Source of the DNA: Cyanobacteriota bacterium
GTDB lineage: Bacteria > Cyanobacteriota > Cyanobacteriia > SKYG9
Assembly: GCA_025054735.1 (NCBI GenBank)
Contig: JANWZG010000001.1
Span: 1 to 58,198 of the forward strand
DNA: 58,198 nucleotides
Direction of reading: 5' to 3'
The notes under the pieces were generated by a model, which saw nothing but the letters and a program-made list of their open reading frames with translations, did no database searches and was not told the origin of the DNA. The position numbers were made by a program, and so were the translations under genes. This document shows positions 45,375 to 53,825 of this stretch, piece by piece; within the stretch, counting starts at the first letter, position 1; the number at the start of each line of letters is the position of its first letter.

Positions 45375-45791
45375 TTAAGTATTGTGATGGATTGCTAGCT
45401 CGATGAAGCCAGTTTGAGGGTCGAACTGGCGATCGAACACGATTCCCTGACACTCTCCATAGACAATCTCGGCAGTAGTGTAAATTAGGCAGCCGTCACA
45501 GACATGACCGCCGATTGTGCGTCCTGTGTGGTCGGCGATCGCCATGTGCAGGTGAATGCCGTGCTGAGAGAATAACCCGCTCAGGGCGAGGATTTCAAAT
45601 CTGCCAGGGAGGATGGTGGGGGTTGGCTGGTCAGCATAGCGAATGGCGGCTTGGGTGAGGCTACCGATCGCCGAGAGGATAAACCCAGCGTGGATGGATT
45701 GGTTAACGGCGATTGTCAGGAGGCTCTGACGCAGGTCATCACCAGGATTCAGGCGCAAGGCATGGGGGGCAAGCGATGTTGAACGATGCAT
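45375..45791 (-). CDS. PPC-domain (DUF296) protein
   Basis: 138 residues covering one PPC domain: LRLNPGDDLRQSLLTIAVNQSIHAGFILSAIGSLTQAAIRYA, then FEILALSGLFS, HLHMAIADHTGRTIGGHVCDGCLIYTTAEIV. In plants this domain binds DNA with AT-hook; bacterial versions are trimeric metal-binding proteins of unknown role. The GGHV...GC.IYTTAEIV motif with His is complete. The ATG at 45791 begins MHRSTSLAPHALRL. It is 3' to the MntA/HepT remnant with only 6 bp between, on the opposite strand. Confidence 0.9.
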   Translation of the reverse strand: MHRSTSLAPHALRLNPGDDLRQSLLTIAVNQSIHAGFILSAIGSLTQAAIRYADQPTPTILPGRFEILALSGLFSQHGIHLHMAIADHTGRTIGGHVCDGCLIYTTAEIVYGECQGIVFDRQFDPQTGFIELAIHHNT

Positions 45792-45850
45792 GTTAACAAT
45801 GATAACGATAGTGACTTAGTGATAGCAGCGCATGGAAAATCCATAGATGC

Positions 45851-46498
45851 CTATTGGCTAAGACACTGCCTGACAAAAGCTCGGAATGTTTTCTCAGCTT
45901 CGATTTCATCCTGTTGAGCTTGGTTCAAAAAATCATAGAGGTATACCTTTTCTACCCAAGGGAAGGTAGGACTACGATCGCACACCTGATACATCCCATC
46001 TTGGAGAGCATAGATTTGCCAGTCTTGTCCATCGTAGCGCCACAACTCAGGAACTCCTATGGCAGCATAGAGGCGATTTTTGTCAATATTAGTGTGGGTG
46101 ATGTCCACTTCCACAACTAGGTCTGGAGGGGGGTCTTGTGTTAAGTCTATTGAGCGCCCTGCTACTTGAGGCTGGTGTCGGATGTAGTAAGCATTGTCTG
46201 GTTCTGCACCACGGTCTAAGTCTGGTCGGTTTAGCGTTGTGGAACGTAGGGACTTCAGTTTTAACCCCATTTCTCCCACTAATATGCGGATAAACAACCC
46301 AATTAGCTCGCTAGCATACTCATGGTGTTCTAAGGGCATAACAATTTCTAAGGTTCCCCGATCGTAGGTCAGACGGGCAGCGCGACTTTCGGGTAGAACT
46401 TGGAGAATCTGCTGATAGGCTTGCCACGTTAACCCATACAATGTCACACGCTGTTCACCGAAGTGTTCCTGAGGCACGGGTGGTGCAATGGCAATCAT
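45851..46498 (-). CDS. Uma2-family endonuclease-like protein (DUF820)
   Basis: 215 residues. The PD-(D/E)XK-type core reads GTLEIVMPLEHHEYASELIGLFIRIL, then LDRGAEPDNAYYIRHQP, and PPPDLVVEVDITHTNIDKNRLYAAIGVPELWRYDG. The acidic residues EPD and VEVD with the downstream K are the putative metal site. The protein family is very abundant in cyanobacteria and its role is mostly unknown; it may be a nuclease of defence or mobile elements. C-terminal region is short, without the repeats seen in the neighbour at 47253. Confidence 0.9.
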   Translation of the reverse strand: MIAIAPPVPQEHFGEQRVTLYGLTWQAYQQILQVLPESRAARLTYDRGTLEIVMPLEHHEYASELIGLFIRILVGEMGLKLKSLRSTTLNRPDLDRGAEPDNAYYIRHQPQVAGRSIDLTQDPPPDLVVEVDITHTNIDKNRLYAAIGVPELWRYDGQDWQIYALQDGMYQVCDRSPTFPWVEKVYLYDFLNQAQQDEIEAEKTFRAFVRQCLSQ

Positions 46499-46543
46499 AG
46501 GGGGCGCATTTCCCGATGAATCAGACCTAGTTTCATTATGATG

Positions 46544-47233
46544 CTAGTTGCTGCTGAGTTGATGGGTGATCTGCTGGAGAGCATTGATATCTGCACTGCA
46601 AATAGTGGTGAGGTTTTCGGTGATGGTGGTAATATCCCAATCCCACCAGCAGATGCTGAGGAGGGCGTTGATGGTGCTGTCGTCAAAGCGCTTGCGGATG
46701 GGTGTGGCTGGGTTGCCGCCGACGATCGTATAGGGTTCCACATTGCGGGTGACAACAGACTTGCTGGCGACGATCGCCCCGTCACCGATCTGGATTCCTG
46801 GCATGATGGTGGCATTGTAGCCAATCCAAACATCGTTGCCGATGACGGTATCTCCTTTGTGGGGCCAGCTTTCTGGCATTGCCTTCTCCCATCCGTTGCC
46901 AAACACAGGGAACGGATAGGTAGTGAACCAATCAGTGCGGTGGTTGCCGCCGTTCATGATGAAGGTAGTTTTTGCTGCGATCGAGCAAAACTTACCGATG
47001 ATCAGCCGATCGCCCTCGAAGTCGAAATGGTAGAGAACGTTGCGCTCAAAGCCTTCGGGGTCTTCGGGGTCGTCATAGTAGGTGTAGTCACCGACGATGA
47101 TCATGGGGTGGGTCACCACATTTTTCAGGTAAACCAAGCGCGTTTGTCCCCCTAGGGGGTATTTCGTATCAGGGGAAGGTCCAAACACAGGTGATCGTTT
47201 AATTGAGCTACTGGTAGAACCGTAGCATAGCAC
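46544..47233 (-). CDS. Vat-family xenobiotic/streptogramin-type acetyltransferase
   Basis: About 229 residues from GTG at 47233, which has GGAA about 8 nt upstream. A later GTG at 47188, next to FGPSPDTKYPL where most Vat proteins begin, is equally possible, and a TTG at 47272 is also open. The left-handed beta-helix reads IIVGDYTYYDDPEDPEGFERN, IGKFCSIAAKTTFIMNGGNHRTDWFTTYPF (catalytic His), DTVIGNDVWIGYNATIMPGIQIGDGAIVASKSVVTRNVEPYTIVGGNPA. It transfers acetyl from CoA. Vat members acetylate streptogramin; environmental versions probably have other substrates. It ends the 48516-46544 gene row. Confidence 0.9.
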   Translation of the reverse strand: MLCYGSTSSSIKRSPVFGPSPDTKYPLGGQTRLVYLKNVVTHPMIIVGDYTYYDDPEDPEGFERNVLYHFDFEGDRLIIGKFCSIAAKTTFIMNGGNHRTDWFTTYPFPVFGNGWEKAMPESWPHKGDTVIGNDVWIGYNATIMPGIQIGDGAIVASKSVVTRNVEPYTIVGGNPATPIRKRFDDSTINALLSICWWDWDITTITENLTTICSADINALQQITHQLSSN

Positions 47234-47252
47234 TCTTATTTCCAGACTGCAC

Positions 47253-48155
47253 CTAGTATTGGTCGGGGTCAATGCCTTGCGCTCGGAGGAGGTCGGCTAG
47301 GCGCTGCGATCGTAGTCGTTCTTGCTCTGCCTGGTATTCGGCTTGTTCTGCTCGCAGCCGTTCCTGTTCTGCTTGGTGTTCGGCTTGTTCTGCCCGCAGT
47401 CGCTCCTGTTCTGCCTGGTGCTCGGCTTGCTCTGCTCGGAGCCGCTCTTGGACAGTTAAGGTTTCTAGCTCGTCCGATCGCAGCAGACGCTCACCGGTCT
47501 GTCCATCTTGAATGACTAACCGACCATCTTGCAAACTAATCCACAGGTCTAGGGTTTGGCAGTAGATACGTCCGTCGTCATCCGGGCTGATGGGTTGATA
47601 GGTTCCTAATGGTGTCAGACGGTAGCCTAGTACCTCGTCGATCATCTGTTCTCGATAGGGACGACGGTCAACGATCACATATTCCTGAACTCTAGCAGTG
47701 GCGTAGTGTAGGACTTTGATTTCGCGATCGGCTTTGCGATAGCGGGGCGAAACCACCTCTAGCACAAAGGCAGGACGTACTCCTTCGTTTGACACAATAA
47801 ACTTGGTGCGGTTTTGCTCCTTGTTGCGGATGCCAAAAGCAACGCAAACATCGGGGGAGTGAACCTTCAGATCGGGGATATCCCACTCGATGAGTAGATC
47901 GTGAAATACACCAACATCGGAGCGATCGGCATAGCGACGGGCAGTGATATCTTTTGCGTCTAGGCTAGCTTGGTCATGGAAAGTGCTGTTGGGCAAACGG
48001 TAGTCCTCCTGGGGATGCAAAAATTCCTCCTCTGTCAGGGGCACCATTACCTCCGTCGTGGTGCCGTCAGCCAGCACAATCGTCTCATAGCGCCAGCCGC
48101 ACTCTGCCAATTCAGTAGACAAGTCAGTGGGAATAGTTGTCGTCACTATAGTCAT
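47253..48155 (-). CDS. Uma2-family protein with C-terminal coiled-coil repeats
   Basis: 300 residues from the ATG at 48155, which has GGAG 7 nt upstream. The Uma2 core holds ITARRYADRSDVGVFHDLLIEWDIPD, KVHSPDVCVAFGIRNKEQ, FVLEVVSPRYRKADREIKVLHYATARVQEYVIVD; FVLEVVS and the K downstream form the PD-(D/E)XK-like centre. The C-terminus has three copies of a 14-residue unit, LRAEQAEHQAEQER, and ends RLADLLRAQGIDPDQY. The repeats are heptad-like and predict a coiled coil. The gene directly follows (19 bp) a small membrane protein that also carries coiled-coil repeats. Confidence 0.9.
   Translation of the reverse strand: MTIVTTTIPTDLSTELAECGWRYETIVLADGTTTEVMVPLTEEEFLHPQEDYRLPNSTFHDQASLDAKDITARRYADRSDVGVFHDLLIEWDIPDLKVHSPDVCVAFGIRNKEQNRTKFIVSNEGVRPAFVLEVVSPRYRKADREIKVLHYATARVQEYVIVDRRPYREQMIDEVLGYRLTPLGTYQPISPDDDGRIYCQTLDLWISLQDGRLVIQDGQTGERLLRSDELETLTVQERLRAEQAEHQAEQERLRAEQAEHQAEQERLRAEQAEYQAEQERLRSQRLADLLRAQGIDPDQY
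47311..47451. repeat. 42-bp tandem repeats inside the Uma2 gene
   Basis: About 3.3 copies of a 42-bp unit (GTCGTTCTTGCTCTGCCTGG and similar on this strand) encode the 14-residue coiled-coil unit. Copies differ at several third positions, so they are not fresh duplications. Confidence 0.75.
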
Positions 48156-48174
48156 GAAGCGTCTCCTGCAATGG

Positions 48175-48516
48175 CTATTTGTTAAATACCGACGATACAA
48201 CAATGGTCACTGTCGCGGCGGCAATCAGGCTAAAGGCTAGCTGTACGACCCACTGGGTAGCTTTCTGGTAGGTCTCAAATTTGTCGTTAAACATACTGAC
48301 TTCTTGCTTGTAGCCTAGGACTTCTTGCTTGTAGTTCAGGACTTCCTGTTTGTATTCAGCTACTTCATGCCGATAGCTTTCTACATCCTGCCGGAGCTGC
48401 TGGACTTCGGCCAAGACCGATCGCATCTGTTGGACTTCGGCCAAAACCAACTGCATCATCTGCCGGAGATCGTCTAGTAACTCAGTAGATGGCTGTGATG
48501 ATTCAGCGGATGACAT
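48175..48516 (-). CDS. Small coiled-coil protein with C-terminal membrane anchor
   Basis: 113 residues. The first two thirds are heptad-rich (LAEVQQMRSVLAEVQQLRQDVESYRHEVAEYKQEV, with EYKQEVLNYKQEVLGYKQEV repeated with 7-residue period). The end is a single membrane helix (QWVVQLAFSLIAAATVTIVVSS). It looks like a membrane-tethered oligomerising stalk. It is 19 bp upstream of the Uma2 gene whose product also has coiled-coil repeats, so the two proteins may interact. Family unknown to me. Confidence 0.7.
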   Translation of the reverse strand: MSSAESSQPSTELLDDLRQMMQLVLAEVQQMRSVLAEVQQLRQDVESYRHEVAEYKQEVLNYKQEVLGYKQEVSMFNDKFETYQKATQWVVQLAFSLIAAATVTIVVSSVFNK

Positions 48517-48553
48517 GAGAGCTAGTTCAAGATGACTAGTTTCATCATACTGC

Positions 48554-51500
48554 CTAATCAGGGCGTTGGAGGTCAGCGGGGGGCAGCCAAGTTGTGATTC
48601 GCCCCTCTGCTGTCAGACAAGCGATGCCATCACTGGTGATGCTATGGACAATGAGAGTGCCGGGATACTGACGCTGCAAGTTGGGATGGTTACCGATGTA
48701 AGCAACTCGATCGCCAACCGCAAGGGGACAAGGGACGATCGACGCAGCATCTACAGCCTTTAACGTTGGATCAATTTCATCAACACTTGTCTGAATATCC
48801 CCCCGCGACGGGCTATGGGAAGTTGATCTCTCCAGCAACGATTGATCAATACCATTTCCAGCATCATCTCGGTCATTAGTTTCATCGCCCTGGACAGATC
48901 CAGAGCCAGGAGGACTGCCACTCAAGGTGGATGATTCTTTCACATCGTCTGGGAAAAGGGGTACAGGGACTTGGCTGATCACCTCTCTTGCTGGGGGGGA
49001 TAGAGGATATGCTTCTGCGTCTAGCTGGGGTCTAGTATCGGCGGCAGCAGTTGATGGCTGATCGGGCAATTGTGGATCAGGATCAATGCCAATATCTGGC
49101 TCTGGGAAAGGGTCGATCGTCCCTGAATTGATCAATTGTTGATGGTCAGCATCCCTCTGATTCTCGATGAGAGAAAAGGAGTTGAGGGGGGTAGACAGGC
49201 TGGCAGTTTCCTGTAGAGTAGGCACACTCTGACCAGAGGGTATATACACCGACTCAGCACCCACGCCCTCGATCGTCCCGTGACCCGCAGCAACCAGGGT
49301 TTGCATCAACTGGCGAATTTGCTCCACGGGCATCCGCCGCAGGGCATAAACACCGCTCTTAGCTTGGGAAGCTGTGACCCTGCCCAGTTTTTCGGCATAG
49401 CGTTGCAGTTTCAGGCTAGGGCCTTCTAAACCAGCGTCGGGAGAGTTGTGGGTGTAAATCAGGCGGTATTGCCAGAGGTAGTAGGCAGCTAGTTCGATCG
49501 CCTTTTCCATGGTGTCGCCGGTGATCACTTGGGTGGGACGATCGCCGCGCAGGGTCGCATTCACCAAATGTAGCCATAGTGCCAGCCGACTGGTGTAAGA
49601 CTCTATTTTGGGATAGACTGCCCGCAGTCCCACTGCTGATTCCGTAATCTGAGCATCGACTAATTGATGTTGCCAGGTTTCTAGCAGTTGTTTTGCCTCG
49701 TAACTGAGCAGGTAGTCTTGGGGAGGAAGCTGCTCCAGGTCGCGGTAGAGGCGCATCAAGGCTTCAGAGATGCCTGTATCTTGGTCATCTTGCAACAAAC
49801 GGAGATAGCGCCGGGGGAGTTTGGGGGCACAGAGCAACCAACGGGCAAAGCTACCATTGAAATCAGTGTGGTCGCCCATGAGCTGGCTCAGGGTTTCCCA
49901 TTGGTAGGCTCCGGTGCGAGAGACCGCAGACTGGGCAAGGCAAACGGATTTTTCGGCACGATCGTACAAAATCGCTGCCCCATTCCACTGGTCTAGTTCG
50001 GCCTCTTCATCGGCACCCACACCACCTCTGTACATATTGCGAGATTTAACATTGCCCACCAATTCATCGCGATAGTAGAGGATGCCGCGTGGGTTTTCGC
50101 TGTGAATACGTTGCAGGGTTTCCAGGGTGACATCCTTAGTAACATAGCGCTTGCGAGTAGGGGGCTGGCGATAGTCTCCATCCTGGGACTTGTTGGCAGC
50201 CTGTTGCTCTGCTTTGTAGTCGGCAAGGTCTAGTTGGTAGCGATCGTGTGCCTCCTTTTCCAAGGCAATTAGAGGATCGATAATCACCCGCTGCACTGGC
50301 GTTTTCAAGGAGCCAGAATCTGCTACCACCGCTGTCCAAAACACCATTGGTTGAGTATATTTGGCACTAGGCTTGACTACGACCCGTGCTCCGGTACCAA
50401 TGCGCGAAGCAGCAGCAGGCAACAACGTCGTGAATAGCATTTCTGGAGCCGTTGGCATGGCCCTAGCTGTATCAATCAATTGTTGAGCAAAGGCTGGCTC
50501 TAGGTAACGGTGTAGATTGAGTTGCGTGTGGCGGATGTTCAGCAGGTTGTGCAGTTTTTGAATGGCATCGGCTAGGTTGGTTTGCAGGTCAACTTCAATC
50601 ATCAAGGCCTGTGCTAGGTGAGAAATATCACGGTAGTAATAGCCTGCCGTTTGTGCCAACTCCATCAGGGCAAACTCTCTCTGTCCTGGGGAATCGTGCT
50701 GCCGCAGAATCGTGAGGATCTGATCCCGGAGAGAGGGAGAAGCTGACGGAGGATGGAGAACAGGGGATGGAGGGACAGCAAGGGCGGCAGCAGTGAGGAA
50801 ATCTTGCCAGGTGTAGCCGACATCAAGGGCATTGGAAACATCCCAGCCAGCGATCGGGCAATCCTCTGGCATGGGCACTTGGGCAATGCGTCCCCGATCG
50901 CCCAGCACCAGCGCTAGTTTTTCTGCCCCAGCCTCTCCTGGAACTACACCATCTTTACGAGGTTCGTCATTACGATCAAAGAAAATCGTCACTGTACCCG
51001 GTAAGGGATCCAACTGGTCAAGGGGTGGTATGGTGCCGCAGCCTGCGGTAGAACAAGCAACAGCAATCGATGCCCCCTGCTGTTGTGCTTCCCAACCAAG
51101 ACGCATCCCATCCCATTCCCCTTCACAGAACCAAGTCTCTGTAGCATTCTCTGGGTGATAGGTCAGCCACACCGTTGCCGGAACCCCGTACTGGCTCCAG
51201 CGGCTCAGACCATCGGGACGATCGTCCCCCGTTAGCCATGGTGCAATGCGTAACTTGCGGTAAAACTGTCCCGGCTGGTTGGGTACAGGAATGTGCAGGG
51301 CGATCGCCCACACATAGCGTAACTGCGGGTGATCCTTGAGGGGATAGCGCTCCAACCCAAGCTGGAAATGGCGGATCATGTCACGGGTAAAGCCGCGACC
51401 CTCTAGCCAGCAAAGAGCCTGCTGTTGATCTGGTTGACTCGCACTGAGCAGACGATCAACTGACTGCTGCACCTGCCGTCGGCTAAAGACCTGTGGCGAA

Positions 51501-51802
51501 CGCAGCCCGACCTTTGTGACCTTCGTGTCTTTGTGGTGTTCTTGTTTGCAGTGTTCTTGAACAGAGAACCCAGCACTCGCAGCAAACGGTAGCGGTGCAT
51601 TCAACGCCGCCCGGATCTGCTCTGGCGTGCAGCCGCGATAGCACCAATACTTGCCGTTGTCATTGACCTGAAGGTTTTTCTGCTTGAGCTTGCCGTCCTG
51701 TTCGCAGCTAGGACAACTCGCCCGCCCATTGTGAACTTCGATGTAATTACGAATGTCAAATTTACACCCGTTGCGGGTGTGCGCTACAATCTTACTAAGC
51801 AT
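48554..51802 (-). CDS. Toprim/DUF3987-type primase-helicase protein of a mobile-element kind
   Basis: 1082 residues from the ATG at 51802; the ATG at 51820 is also open. A zinc-ribbon-like N-terminus (CPSC...YWCYRGC, about 30-55) precedes a Toprim-like segment with WFCEGEWDGMRLGW (E) and VTIFFDRNDE (D), which resembles phage and plasmid primases. The DUF3987 part from about residue 450 has a divergent P-loop-like ADSGSLKTP. A long low-complexity Pro/Ser/Asp tail (about 890-1010) follows, and the last part ends with WLPPADLQ. Such proteins belong to cyanobacterial plasmids or integrated elements. It is an island gene near a regulator (51933) on the same strand. Confidence 0.82.
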   Translation of the reverse strand: MLSKIVAHTRNGCKFDIRNYIEVHNGRASCPSCEQDGKLKQKNLQVNDNGKYWCYRGCTPEQIRAALNAPLPFAASAGFSVQEHCKQEHHKDTKVTKVGLRSPQVFSRRQVQQSVDRLLSASQPDQQQALCWLEGRGFTRDMIRHFQLGLERYPLKDHPQLRYVWAIALHIPVPNQPGQFYRKLRIAPWLTGDDRPDGLSRWSQYGVPATVWLTYHPENATETWFCEGEWDGMRLGWEAQQQGASIAVACSTAGCGTIPPLDQLDPLPGTVTIFFDRNDEPRKDGVVPGEAGAEKLALVLGDRGRIAQVPMPEDCPIAGWDVSNALDVGYTWQDFLTAAALAVPPSPVLHPPSASPSLRDQILTILRQHDSPGQREFALMELAQTAGYYYRDISHLAQALMIEVDLQTNLADAIQKLHNLLNIRHTQLNLHRYLEPAFAQQLIDTARAMPTAPEMLFTTLLPAAASRIGTGARVVVKPSAKYTQPMVFWTAVVADSGSLKTPVQRVIIDPLIALEKEAHDRYQLDLADYKAEQQAANKSQDGDYRQPPTRKRYVTKDVTLETLQRIHSENPRGILYYRDELVGNVKSRNMYRGGVGADEEAELDQWNGAAILYDRAEKSVCLAQSAVSRTGAYQWETLSQLMGDHTDFNGSFARWLLCAPKLPRRYLRLLQDDQDTGISEALMRLYRDLEQLPPQDYLLSYEAKQLLETWQHQLVDAQITESAVGLRAVYPKIESYTSRLALWLHLVNATLRGDRPTQVITGDTMEKAIELAAYYLWQYRLIYTHNSPDAGLEGPSLKLQRYAEKLGRVTASQAKSGVYALRRMPVEQIRQLMQTLVAAGHGTIEGVGAESVYIPSGQSVPTLQETASLSTPLNSFSLIENQRDADHQQLINSGTIDPFPEPDIGIDPDPQLPDQPSTAAADTRPQLDAEAYPLSPPAREVISQVPVPLFPDDVKESSTLSGSPPGSGSVQGDETNDRDDAGNGIDQSLLERSTSHSPSRGDIQTSVDEIDPTLKAVDAASIVPCPLAVGDRVAYIGNHPNLQRQYPGTLIVHSITSDGIACLTAEGRITTWLPPADLQRPD

Positions 51803-51837
51803 GATAAATATCCAGCTCATGGCTGGGCGAATGACGA

Positions 51838-51864
51838 CCCACTAGCTCGCAACTAGTGGGTTTT
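51838..51864 (+). terminator. Hairpin with T-run between primase and regulator genes
   Basis: CCCACTAG (51838-51845) pairs with CTAGTGGG (51853-51860) over a 7-nt loop, followed by TTTT. On the plus strand it has the form of a terminator, but the adjacent genes are on the minus strand and no plus-strand gene leads into it. It might also fold in the transcript leading into the primase gene. Confidence 0.45.
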
Positions 51865-51932
51865 GTTTTGGGTTTTGTGTTTGCAAATAACTGGAAAATG
51901 AGACCGGAATGCCGCCCTCACCCAGGTGCTAA

Positions 51933-52166
51933 CTAGCCCTCTGCACCTTCGACGCGACGGGTGCTGTCCAGATCTTGAACTCGCACTAGTTTGTAAGTAC
52001 CTCGTGCTAGTTGCTCCAAAAGTTCGCACTTTGTCCGCACATTTTCTTGAGCTGCTAGCTTGTCTAGGGCTAACAGAGCTGTAGGTGTGAGAGACAGGGT
52101 GGTGCGCGTTTTTGGCTCACCCCATGCCAGGGGACGACCCAACCGTTCGCGTTTTCTGGTTTGCAT
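51933..52166 (-). CDS. Small CopG/RHH-like DNA-binding protein
   Basis: 77 residues, basic at the N-terminus. TRTTLSLTPTALLALDKLAAQENV with the following KCELLEQLARGTYK resembles a ribbon-helix-helix unit (strand TxTLSLT, helix A ALLALDKLA, helix B CELLEQLAR). It is upstream of the DUF3987 primase on the same strand, 130 bp apart. Repeated ATGCAT boxes (52204-52255) lie 38-90 bp upstream of its start, suggesting autoregulation. The ATG at 52166 begins MQTRKRERLG. Confidence 0.65.
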   Translation of the reverse strand: MQTRKRERLGRPLAWGEPKTRTTLSLTPTALLALDKLAAQENVRTKCELLEQLARGTYKLVRVQDLDSTRRVEGAEG

Positions 52167-52203
52167 TGGACGTAACAGCAGTTGAAAAATAGTGATCCTG
52201 ATC

Positions 52204-52255
52204 TTAATGCATAACTAATGCATAAGAAAGTATTTGGTATGCATTAATGCATAAC
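52204..52255. promoter_or_regulatory. Cluster of four ATGCAT boxes upstream of the RHH-like gene
   Basis: ATGCAT is present at 52207-52212, 52218-52223, 52239-52244 and 52247-52252. The last two form the perfect palindrome TATGCATTAATGCATA (52238-52253). The first two are direct TAATGCATAA repeats spaced 11 bp. The cluster ends upstream of the gene at 52166 and is a good operator or iteron-like candidate. Confidence 0.6.
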
Positions 52256-52394
52256 ATTTTGTTACGCAGCACTGGTTTAAACACCGATCGCCCTGTTACA
52301 GATCGATCACTTTTGGGAAAAGCTTTCAGGGCTTGCGATAGATAACTACTAATGACTCAAGTAATAATGACTTAATAATGACTCAAGTAATGAT

Positions 52395-53279
52395 TTAAGC
52401 TGCAAGCATTTGACGGAGCATTACTCGTAAGGCCGATCGCCAGTGGGGCGGAATCGTTCCTAGTGCTGCTGACACTTTCTTGCCGGACAGTACCGAATAA
52501 GCTGGGCGCTTGGCTGGGGTGGGATATTCGGCAGTGGTAATAGGAACGACCCGCTGCATGGCTAGGGACATGTCTAAGGCAGCCGCCTCTTCAAAGATGG
52601 CCACAGCGAAGTCATACCAGCTAATGGCTCCACTGTTGGTATAGTGATAGGTGCCAGGACTGATCGTCTCCTGCAAGAGACCTAGAAGTAACTGGGCGAT
52701 CGCGGTGGCCAAGTCCCCTGTCCATGTAGGTGTGCCTACCTGGTCAACCACCACCCGCAGTTCTTCCCGCTCTTTGCCCAGCCGCAGCATCGTTTTCACA
52801 AAGTTGCCTTTGCCGCCTACACCATAAACCCACGCCGTGCGCAGAATCAGATGGCGATCGCAGGCTTGGCGCACCCCATCTTCTCCCAGCAGTTTGGACT
52901 TGCCATAGGCACCAACGGGATTGGGGGTATCATCTTCCAAGTATGGGGTGTTCTTCTGGCCATCGAATACGTAGTCAGTAGAAATGTGGATGAGAGGAAT
53001 GTGCAACTCCTGTGCCACCTCTGCCATGACTGTGGGTGTAGTGCCATTGATCGTGTTAGCAAGGTCTGCCTCCGACTCTGCCTTGTCTACTGCTGTGTAG
53101 GCAGCGGCATTCACGATCGCCCTCGGTCGCCAGTCCCGAATCTTTGTCCGCACCTGCTCCGGTTGTGACAAGTCCAGTTCATCTCGACTGACTGGCATCA
53201 CCTCACCCACTGTGGCTAACACTGGTTGGAGGTCGTGGCCTAATTGTCCTGCTGCGCCTGTTAACAAAATTTGGGTCAT
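52395..53279 (-). CDS. rfbD: dTDP-4-dehydrorhamnose reductase
   Basis: 294 residues. Extended-SDR features: LLTGAAGQLGHDL (NADPH-binding), VNAAAYTAVDKAESE, HISTDYVFDG (catalytic Thr/Asp region), AYGKSKLLGE (YxxxK), and ILRTAWVYG. It reduces dTDP-4-keto-rhamnose to dTDP-L-rhamnose. rfbC overlaps it by 4 bp (ATGA at 53276-53279). rfbA and rfbB (dTTP-glucose pyrophosphorylase and dehydratase) are not in the window. Confidence 0.96.
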   Translation of the reverse strand: MTQILLTGAAGQLGHDLQPVLATVGEVMPVSRDELDLSQPEQVRTKIRDWRPRAIVNAAAYTAVDKAESEADLANTINGTTPTVMAEVAQELHIPLIHISTDYVFDGQKNTPYLEDDTPNPVGAYGKSKLLGEDGVRQACDRHLILRTAWVYGVGGKGNFVKTMLRLGKEREELRVVVDQVGTPTWTGDLATAIAQLLLGLLQETISPGTYHYTNSGAISWYDFAVAIFEEAAALDMSLAMQRVVPITTAEYPTPAKRPAYSVLSGKKVSAALGTIPPHWRSALRVMLRQMLAA

Positions 53280-53821
53280 GGGTATACCTCCGCTGTGGCA
53301 AAGGGTGTACCAGCTTGGTCTTTTTTAGAAAGGATTGGCTCACCCTCTAGCTTCCAGTCAATTCCCAAGTCTGGATCATTCCAAAGAATGCTGCGCTCAT
53401 AGGCAGGTGCATAGTAGTCTGTTGTTTTGTATAACACTTCTGCTGAATCGGATACTACTACAAATCCGTGGGCAAAGCCGGGGGGCACCCAAACCTGACG
53501 CTTGTTGTCGGCGCTGAGGCTGACTCCTGTCCATTGACCAAAGGTGGGGGACGATCGCCGAATATCCACCGCTACGTCGTAGATTTCGCCAGCAATCACC
53601 CGCACCAACTTGCCTTGTGCTTGCTGAATTTGGTAGTGCAACCCGCGTAGCACATTCTTGACAGACTTGGAATGGTTATCTTGCACGAACCGCACACTAA
53701 GGCCAGTTTTTTCACAGAAGACTTGCTCGTTATAGCTTTCAAAAAAGAAGCCCCGATCGTCGCCAAATACCCGTGGCTCAAGAATCAAGACATCAGGGAT
53801 TTCAGAGGGAACAATATTCAT
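53276..53821 (-). CDS. rfbC: dTDP-4-dehydrorhamnose 3,5-epimerase
   Basis: 181 residues. RmlC cupin features: FGDDRGFFFESYNEQVF, FVQDNHSKSVKNVLRGLHYQ (catalytic His in LHYQ), GEIYDVAVDIRRSSPTFGQW, VPPGFAHGFVV and a Tyr in LYKTTDYYAP. It makes the rhamno-configured 4-keto intermediate that RfbD reduces. The start overlaps nothing upstream; the glycosyltransferase gene at 53826 ends 4 bp away on the same strand, and so the block 57870-52395 reads as one transcription unit. Confidence 0.97.
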   Translation of the reverse strand: MNIVPSEIPDVLILEPRVFGDDRGFFFESYNEQVFCEKTGLSVRFVQDNHSKSVKNVLRGLHYQIQQAQGKLVRVIAGEIYDVAVDIRRSSPTFGQWTGVSLSADNKRQVWVPPGFAHGFVVVSDSAEVLYKTTDYYAPAYERSILWNDPDLGIDWKLEGEPILSKKDQAGTPFATAEVYP

Positions 53822-53825
53822 GAAC

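Noticed and set aside
46538..47155. 205-residue open frame antisense to the Vat-type acetyltransferase gene
   Set aside because: The opposite strand has complete acetyltransferase motifs, and the antisense translation resembles no protein; GC-skewed codons keep it open.
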